From CAZYVU01 sp964651435 (GTDB lineage Bacteria > Desulfobacterota > Syntrophorhabdia > Syntrophorhabdales > CAYQXL01), in contig CAZYVU010000007.1 of NCBI GenBank assembly GCA_964651435.1, forward strand, positions 23,681 to 87,680: DNA of 64,000 nt, given 5' to 3'. The notes below the pieces were generated by a model. It was not told the origin of the DNA. It ran no database searches and was given only the letters and a program-made list of their open reading frames with translations. A program made the translations under genes and the position numbers. Below, piece after piece: positions 58,835 through 64,000 of the stretch (position 1 is the stretch's first letter; every line of letters starts with the position of its first letter).

Positions 58835-59871
58835 TACACGACCAGACTATCGATGCCCCAGACCTCCTGGGGCAAGAGGATAGAGCGGAGGGTACCGACG
58901 CAGCCATCAACCTCAGGCCCCGATCCCTCTCAGAGTACATAGGTCAGGACAAGGTCGTCGAGACCTTGAGAATTGCTATAGAGGCAGCGCTGAAAAGGGG
59001 GGAACCTCTCGAACACATCCTCTTTAACAGCCCTCCCGGCCTCGGCAAGACGACGCTGGCCCACATCATCGCCAACGAGATGCAATCACGCATTGTCACC
59101 ACGTCCGGCCCTGCCTTGGAGAAGGGTGGGGATCTCATGGGCCTCCTCACGCATCTGGAAAAGGGTGACGTCTTTTTTATTGACGAAATTCATCGAATCC
59201 CCAAGACAGTCGAAGAATTTCTCTACCCGGCAATGGAGGATTACGCCGTCGACTTCATATTTGACAAGGGCGTCCACGCCAGGACCTATCGCTACCGCCT
59301 GGAACACTTCACCCTCATCGGGGCAACAACACGCTCGGGCCTCCTTTCCTCTCCCCTCCGCGAGCGCTTCGGCATGACGAGGGACCTCGATTTTTATCAA
59401 GAGAAGGATTTAATGAGAATCGTCTTCAGGTCCGCATCCTTGCTCGAGGTAGAGATTGATGAAGAAGGGGCAGGAGAGATAGCCCGGAGGTCGCGGGGAA
59501 CACCACGGGTAGCAAACCGGCTTCTCAAGCGGGTGCGCGACTTTGCCCAAGTGAGAGCCCAAGGCTTTATTACCAGAGAAGTGGCCGCGCAGGCTTTGGA
59601 GTTGGAGGGCATCGACTTCCTCGGTCTCAGCGGCCTTGACCGAAAACTCCTGGCAACGATAATAGTCAACTACGGCGGAGGACCGGTGGGCATCGAGGCC
59701 CTCGCGGCCACATTACAATTCGAAAGCGATGTTCTCGTTGAAGTGGTGGAGCCGTACCTGCTCAAGACAGGCCTTGTGCTGAGGACCTCGCAGGGCAGAA
59801 AGGCCTCTGAAAAAGCTTACAACCACCTTGGAATCGCACTCCGCTCCAAAACGGTTGAATCCCTTTTTTAG
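58831..59871 (+). CDS. ruvB: Holliday junction helicase ATPase RuvB
   Basis: A 346-residue AAA+ motor. Residues 25-45 have LRPRSLSEYIGQDKV, Walker A SPPGLGKTTLA, Walker B VFFIDEIHR, sensor GATTRSGLLSSPLRERFG and a C-terminal winged helix. ATGA overlap with ruvA. It ends two bases before the convergent rodZ-like gene with no terminator visible between. Confidence 0.96.
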   Translation: MIHDQTIDAPDLLGQEDRAEGTDAAINLRPRSLSEYIGQDKVVETLRIAIEAALKRGEPLEHILFNSPPGLGKTTLAHIIANEMQSRIVTTSGPALEKGGDLMGLLTHLEKGDVFFIDEIHRIPKTVEEFLYPAMEDYAVDFIFDKGVHARTYRYRLEHFTLIGATTRSGLLSSPLRERFGMTRDLDFYQEKDLMRIVFRSASLLEVEIDEEGAGEIARRSRGTPRVANRLLKRVRDFAQVRAQGFITREVAAQALELEGIDFLGLSGLDRKLLATIIVNYGGGPVGIEALAATLQFESDVLVEVVEPYLLKTGLVLRTSQGRKASEKAYNHLGIALRSKTVESLF

Positions 59872-59873
59872 AG

Positions 59874-60605
59874 CTATGGCAGGGTAATCCTTTTCACTTC
59901 CCTGTTTTCGCCCGAAAAACCCGTATCCTTTCCGTTGATAAAGATCTTGATCCCTCCGGCGTTCCCCACGAGCAGATCAAACCTGTCCTGTCCGTTCAGA
60001 AGAACGACCTCCTCAGGGTTAAGCATAAACTCCTTCTTTTCATTACCGTCTATTACAATACTCAGCCACGTGCGTTCGTGACAGGTAATCATGAGCTTCT
60101 TCTCTCCCGAAGCCTCGTGCGCCACCGGTTGGCGGACGCTCTCCGTCTCCGGTGCCGACTGAGTCACGGCGCTTCGCTCCGGCCCCGCGACCTGGGTCTT
60201 CTCTTGTTCCCTCACGAGATAAAAGGCAAAGACAAGGAGGACAACGGCCCCGTAAACTAAAGCACTCTTCGATATCCTTTTCGGCTTGAACAGTGACCCC
60301 AGGGGTAGCCGCCTCGCGGGCTTTTCAGCCCTAACCGGCTCTACGGGCACCAATTCGTCATCGGCTTCTTTCTGCGGAGCCAGGAGTTCATTAACGGTAT
60401 CCTCAATTCCAAGGAGCTTTCCGTACTCCTTGACGTAACCCTTCACATAGAACTCGTGAGGAAGGGCTTTCCACTGCCCGTCTTCCACTGATTTAATCAT
60501 TATGCTACGGAGGTTAAGGCGCTTTGCGATTTCGCTTTCCGTGAGACCCAGCTCTTCTCTTCTCGCCCGAAGAGTTTTGCCGATTATGGTCAAATCGAAC
60601 GTCAT
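59874..60605 (-). CDS. RodZ-like membrane HTH protein
   Basis: A 243-residue protein: N-terminal helix-turn-helix of the HTH_25 type (LRARREELGLTESEIAKRL..MIKSVEDGQW, residues 11-65), a charged linker, one membrane segment (about 114-130) and a periplasmic beta-rich DUF4115 domain. This is the RodZ layout, a partner of MreB in rod-shape maintenance. In other families such proteins are regulators of envelope functions. The 100-bp gap upstream holds no clear promoter. Confidence 0.85.
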   Translation of the reverse strand: MTFDLTIIGKTLRARREELGLTESEIAKRLNLRSIMIKSVEDGQWKALPHEFYVKGYVKEYGKLLGIEDTVNELLAPQKEADDELVPVEPVRAEKPARRLPLGSLFKPKRISKSALVYGAVVLLVFAFYLVREQEKTQVAGPERSAVTQSAPETESVRQPVAHEASGEKKLMITCHERTWLSIVIDGNEKKEFMLNPEEVVLLNGQDRFDLLVGNAGGIKIFINGKDTGFSGENREVKRITLP

Positions 60606-60707
60606 CGCCTAAAATCCAACCAGATGGGCCGTTCCTCCCGGAAGGGTCCGTCTTCCATACTCCTACATCCTACTACATATCGCCTCTTTATTCAAACCCA
60701 TTCTTGC

Positions 60708-61418
60708 TCACCGGCAGTCTTGGCAGATAAGGAGTTTGTCAAGAGGCGTACCCGATCTGCCCTCAATGTACCGGAGCTGTTCCAGCGGTGCGTGAAAACG
60801 ACCACAATGGGGGCATTTAGCCAACTCGAAGCGCTTCTTCCAGATTGTGCGGTAGCCGTTTCTGTCCTCGAGAAAAATGTGGCCCGTCGGGCAAGCAACT
60901 GCGCAGGCCCCACATCCGATGCAAACATCTGATGCCCCGTCGAAGGGTGTCGTCACCTTCTTGCGGGGGCCCTTGCCGACCATAGAGAGCGCCGAAACGC
61001 CGACAATCACATCGCAGGTCTTGACGCAGGTATTGCAGAGTATGCACTTGCCTTTATCATTATCCCTGCCGTATCTTGTGTCCCTCACTCCGTACTTCGC
61101 AGCCAGGCCGCGCACCACCTCCGATGCCGGGTTACGCGCCAAGAGCAGCTCCAGGACGGATCTTCTCACAAGTTCCACGTTCTCCGATGCCGTCTCCACC
61201 TCAATGCCCGCTTCGACAGGATAGAGGCATGACGTTACGACGCGCCTTCTTGAACCCCGAATGACCTCGACGACGCACAGCCTGCACCGGCCGTCAGACC
61301 CCAGGGTGTCGTGCCAGCAAAGCGTGGGAATGACAAACCCCTCTCTGCGAGCCACATCGAGGATTGTCTGACCTTCCTCAGCCTTAACCAACCGACCGTC
61401 TATACGAAACTCTACCAT
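60708..61418 (-). CDS. NuoG/HoxU-like iron-sulfur subunit
   Basis: A 236-residue electron-transfer protein: [2Fe-2S] ferredoxin domain (CWHDTLGSDGRCRLCVVEV), the NuoG-type His/Cys domain, then a two-cluster ferredoxin part with GKCILCNTCVKTC and DVCIGCGACAVACP. It ends in an extra zinc-ribbon-like pair CPHC..CQDC within the last 40 residues. No hydrogenase or molybdopterin domain follows, so it is the short HoxU/HndD-N type. Downstream member of the operon with NuoF- and NuoE-like subunits. Confidence 0.87.
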   Translation of the reverse strand: MVEFRIDGRLVKAEEGQTILDVARREGFVIPTLCWHDTLGSDGRCRLCVVEVIRGSRRRVVTSCLYPVEAGIEVETASENVELVRRSVLELLLARNPASEVVRGLAAKYGVRDTRYGRDNDKGKCILCNTCVKTCDVIVGVSALSMVGKGPRKKVTTPFDGASDVCIGCGACAVACPTGHIFLEDRNGYRTIWKKRFELAKCPHCGRFHAPLEQLRYIEGRSGTPLDKLLICQDCR

Positions 61419-61427
61419 AAATGCCCC

Positions 61428-63281
61428 CTACCCCACCCGAACCGCGTCAAAACGGCATGTGTCGTAACAGGTGCCGCACCTGATACACCGAGACTGCTCT
61501 ATGCTGTGCGCCGACTTCCGCTCGCCTTCTATGCAGTGCACCGGGCATTCTTGCGCACATCGCATACAACCGGTGCAAGCTTGCGGATCTATCGAAAAGC
61601 TCACCAACGCCTTGCAAACCCCGGCAGGGCATTTCTTCTCTTCGATATGGGCCTTGTATTCATCGGAGAAATAGCGCAGGGTCGAAAGAACCGGGTTCGG
61701 CGCACTTTGGCCGAGCCCGCAAAGCGATCCAAGGCTCACTGCCTTGCCAAGCTCTTCAAGGTGCTCGATATCACCCTCCTTTCCTCTGCCCTGGCAAATC
61801 CCGTCGACGATTTCGAACATCCTGCGAACGCCCTCCCGGCAAGGGGTGCACTTGCCGCAGGATTCCTCAACAAGAAAGCTAAGGAAATACCGAGCCACGT
61901 CGACCATGCAGCTTCTCTCGTCCATGACGATCATACCGCCTGAGCCCATCATGGAGCCGAGTTTCGTCAGCGAATCGAAGTCCACTGGTGTGTCAAGAAA
62001 TTGGGCCGGAATGCATCCCCCTGACGGCCCTCCCGTTTGAACGGCCTTAAAGGTCTTGTCCCCCTGAATGCCGCCCCCAAGGTGGAATATGATGTCGCGG
62101 AGGGTCATGCCCATAGGCACTTCGACAAGACCCGTATTCTTGACCTTACCAACAAGCGAAAAAACTTTCGTGCCCTTGCTGTGCTCCGTACCGACCGACG
62201 AGAACCACTCCCATCCGTTCGTCACAATCTGCGGAATACAGGCCCAGGTCTCCACATTGTTTAGGTTTGTCGGCCTGTCCCAGAGACCTTTTTCGGCCGT
62301 GTGAACGTACTTGGCCCTCGGCTCCCCAGCCTTCCCTTCCAGTGAAGACATAAGGGCCGTCGATTCTCCGCACACAAAGGCGCCGCCGCCCCTGAAGATT
62401 CTTATGTTGAAATCAAACCCCGTTCCCAGAATATCGTGACCAAGCAATCCGCTCGCTTCCGCCGCCCCTATCGCCTTAACAAGCCGTTCTACCGCCAAAG
62501 GATATTCGTCTCGCACATAGATGAAGCCTTGTTGGGCGCCGATGGCATAGGCTCCAATGGTCATTCCCTCCAATACCGAGAAAGGGTTTCCTTCCATGAG
62601 AGACCGGTCCATGAAGGCGCCGGGATCTCCCTCGTCCCCGTTGGCCAGCACGTATTTCACTCCCCCCTCTGCCGACCTGCACGACTCCCATTTGCGCCCC
62701 GTAGCGAAGCCGCCGCCTCCACGGCCGCGAAGGCCCGACCTGGCAACCCACTCGATGATCTCATCGGGCTCCATGGCAAGGGCTTTCTCCAGGCCCCTAT
62801 AGCCACCCAAAAAGATGTATTCCTCAATGCTCTCCGGGTCTATGACGCCGTTCAATGCCAGCACGATGCGTTTCTGACCTGAGTAAAACGGAATATCGCC
62901 GGGCGCTCTGAAGCTTCTGTCCGATCCGGGAGCTTTGTACAAAAACTTCTCCGCAACCTTGTCTTCCTTGATAGTATCCATGAGCAACACAATGTCGTCA
63001 TCAAGCTTGCGTTTGCCGACGGACTGATAAAGAATCTCGTCGTCGCCGAAAACCACGATGGGCCCTCTTTCACAAAGGCCATGGCAACCTGTCTTCTTCA
63101 CCAATACTCTTCCGCTCAGCCCGCTACCATCGACGGCGGCACTCAGGGCTTGAAAAACATCGAGGGCACCGGACGAAACGCAGCCGGTGCCGCAACAAAT
63201 TTTGACGATTTTGTCGAAAGCCTTTATGCGGCTCCTGTAAGACTCCCCTATGGCCTCGAGCCTGCCCGACGAGACAATCAT
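61428..63281 (-). CDS. NuoF/HydB-like NADH-binding flavoprotein subunit
   Basis: A 617-residue subunit: N-terminal thioredoxin-like [2Fe-2S] domain (KICCGTGC...KTGCHGLCERG), FMN/NAD domain with ARSGLRGRGGGGFATGRKWE and NGDEGDPGAF, SLBB domain, cluster N3 motif ESCGKCTPCREGVRR, and a C-terminal 2x[4Fe-4S] ferredoxin (CTGCMRCAQECP, CIRCGTCYDTC). This is the extended form found in electron-bifurcating hydrogenases and NAD-linked formate or oxo-acid dehydrogenases rather than in respiratory complex I. It would exchange electrons between ferredoxin-type centres and NAD(H). Confidence 0.9.
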   Translation of the reverse strand: MIVSSGRLEAIGESYRSRIKAFDKIVKICCGTGCVSSGALDVFQALSAAVDGSGLSGRVLVKKTGCHGLCERGPIVVFGDDEILYQSVGKRKLDDDIVLLMDTIKEDKVAEKFLYKAPGSDRSFRAPGDIPFYSGQKRIVLALNGVIDPESIEEYIFLGGYRGLEKALAMEPDEIIEWVARSGLRGRGGGGFATGRKWESCRSAEGGVKYVLANGDEGDPGAFMDRSLMEGNPFSVLEGMTIGAYAIGAQQGFIYVRDEYPLAVERLVKAIGAAEASGLLGHDILGTGFDFNIRIFRGGGAFVCGESTALMSSLEGKAGEPRAKYVHTAEKGLWDRPTNLNNVETWACIPQIVTNGWEWFSSVGTEHSKGTKVFSLVGKVKNTGLVEVPMGMTLRDIIFHLGGGIQGDKTFKAVQTGGPSGGCIPAQFLDTPVDFDSLTKLGSMMGSGGMIVMDERSCMVDVARYFLSFLVEESCGKCTPCREGVRRMFEIVDGICQGRGKEGDIEHLEELGKAVSLGSLCGLGQSAPNPVLSTLRYFSDEYKAHIEEKKCPAGVCKALVSFSIDPQACTGCMRCAQECPVHCIEGERKSAHSIEQSRCIRCGTCYDTCRFDAVRVG

Positions 63282-63748
63282 CCTCTCTCCCCGTCCCCAA
63301 AGGTCTTGACAATCTCCCTTACCGTTCCCTGAGTCGCTTTGCCGAAGTCCTTCTCATCGACACGGACAAGCGGGGCTAAGGCGCAGGCGCCGAGACAGTT
63401 GACCGTTTCCAAAGTAAAGGTGCCGTCTTCCGTTGTGCTGCCTTTCGTGATGCTCAGCTCTCTTTCAAAGGCGTCAAGAATGTTCGGGCCGCCTCGGAGG
63501 TGGCAGGCGGTTCCGAGACAGACATGGACCGTGTGCCTGCCGCGGGGGGTCAAAGAGATGGCCTTGTAAAAGCTTGCCACCTCGTAACCCCTGCTAAGGG
63601 GCACACCGAGGCTGCGACAGACGTGCTCCACGGCCTCTTTCGGCAGGTACTTCAGCTCTTTCTGGATGTCCTGGAATATGGCCAGTATGTACGCCCGATC
63701 CCCACCATACCGGGCGACAATAGCATCAAACCTCTCTTCATTCCCCAT
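63278..63748 (-). CDS. NuoE-like [2Fe-2S] subunit
   Basis: A 156-residue thioredoxin-fold protein with VHVCLGTACHLRGG and NCLGACALAP, the four cysteines of the N1a cluster. N-terminal helices (YILAIFQDIQKELKYLP) match NuoE/HydC. ATGA overlap with the NuoF-like gene. It follows the 2-oxoacid oxidoreductase gene by 16 bp, so all four genes probably form one transcript. Confidence 0.92.
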   Translation of the reverse strand: MGNEERFDAIVARYGGDRAYILAIFQDIQKELKYLPKEAVEHVCRSLGVPLSRGYEVASFYKAISLTPRGRHTVHVCLGTACHLRGGPNILDAFERELSITKGSTTEDGTFTLETVNCLGACALAPLVRVDEKDFGKATQGTVREIVKTFGDGERG

Positions 63749-63764
63749 AAGCTCCCCAAATAGT

Positions 63765-64000
63765 CTATTCTCTTCTCAATCCACAGAGATACTTTAGTCG
63801 CTCCCAATCCTTTGTTACGCGCTTCTGGATCGCCGTCATCGTTCTCACGGTAACATGTCTGTACCTTCCCTGACCATTCAAATAGTCCACCACATGTCGA
63901 AGCGGCTCCGGATTGAATGTCAAGCTGTATTTCCCTTTCTCTATCTCGTAGAGCGGGAACATGCCCGTCTGCACCGCCAATCTGCCGTAGCGTATGGCCA
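63765..64000 (-). CDS. 2-Oxoacid:ferredoxin oxidoreductase beta subunit, C-terminus
   Basis: The last 77 residues of a gene whose start lies to the right of the window. The frame stays open to base 64000 and reads RYGRLAVQTGMFPLYEIEKG, then YSLTFNPEPLRHVVDYLNGQ and ending in GLRRE. This C-terminal block is typical of PorB/VorB-type thiamine-diphosphate beta subunits, after the TPP site. Whether the substrate is pyruvate, a branched 2-oxoacid or an arylglyoxylate cannot be told from this part. Confidence 0.8.
   Translation of the reverse strand, partial: AIRYGRLAVQTGMFPLYEIEKGKYSLTFNPEPLRHVVDYLNGQGRYRHVTVRTMTAIQKRVTKDWERLKYLCGLRRE

Overview
The window looks like a chromosomal segment of an anaerobic, syntrophic-type deltaproteobacterium (Desulfobacterota, plausibly a Syntrophorhabdus relative). 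This is inferred from gene content: a Na+-pumping decarboxylase, a 4-hydroxybenzoyl-CoA-reductase-like Mo enzyme, NAD-linked iron-sulfur modules beside a 2-oxoacid oxidoreductase, class I two-subunit fumarase, and an inositol-phospholipid gene pair. No database search was possible. I saw no transposase, integrase or CRISPR array.

Layout. 0-3.4 kb (minus): two ArnT-like lipid-sugar transferases, RNase P RNA with an enlarged, heptamer-repeat P12 region, a coiled-coil zinc-ribbon protein and a CAT-anticodon tRNA. 3.4-9.2 kb: malic enzyme, fumarase alpha/beta, inositol-1-phosphate synthase, CDP-alcohol phosphotransferase and, convergently, ispG. 9.4-13.1 kb: a Na+ pump gamma/beta pair with no carboxyltransferase subunit nearby, an ArsB/NhaD-type carrier and a cytidylate-kinase-like protein. 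13.1-20.6 kb: Ca2+-type P-ATPase, TrkA/TrkH potassium uptake, a DUF2156 protein and a membrane PAS-GGDEF diguanylate cyclase.

20.7-44 kb is a type IV pilus region in two halves. The left half has pilA, prepilin peptidase and four minor-pilin-like genes, one ending in a beta-solenoid. The right half has pilMNOPQ plus an unfamiliar secreted protein. Between them lies a surface-glycan cluster: O-antigen ligase, Wzm/Wzt-type ABC exporter, B12-radical SAM, methyltransferase, four glycosyltransferases and a WbaP-type initiating transferase. Much of it is visibly AT-richer than its surroundings. The promoters of both pilus halves carry the same palindrome abutting the -35 box, plus a second conserved hexamer at identical spacing. 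This suggests one regulator drives both halves across the intervening glycan cluster.

44-52 kb: an rRNA pseudouridine synthase, an ArsR-type regulator, and a six-gene minus-strand operon. That operon encodes a three-subunit molybdenum hydroxylase, a VOC epimerase-like protein, a saccharopine-dehydrogenase-like protein and a class III aminotransferase. It starts at a strong promoter overlapped by a perfect 19-bp palindrome and is probably an inducible catabolic operon of unknown substrate. 52-64 kb is mainly housekeeping: leuB-like, purD, a stand-alone IMP cyclohydrolase, a LUD protein, a radical SAM protein, tRNA-Val, YebC, ruvCAB and a RodZ-like protein. It ends in an operon joining NuoE/F/G-like subunits to a 2-oxoacid:ferredoxin oxidoreductase beta subunit that runs off the window.

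The best leads for something new are the shared pilus operator, the Mo-hydroxylase operon (whose large subunit has Met where the family usually has its catalytic Glu), the beta-solenoid pilin and the repeat-bearing RNase P RNA.
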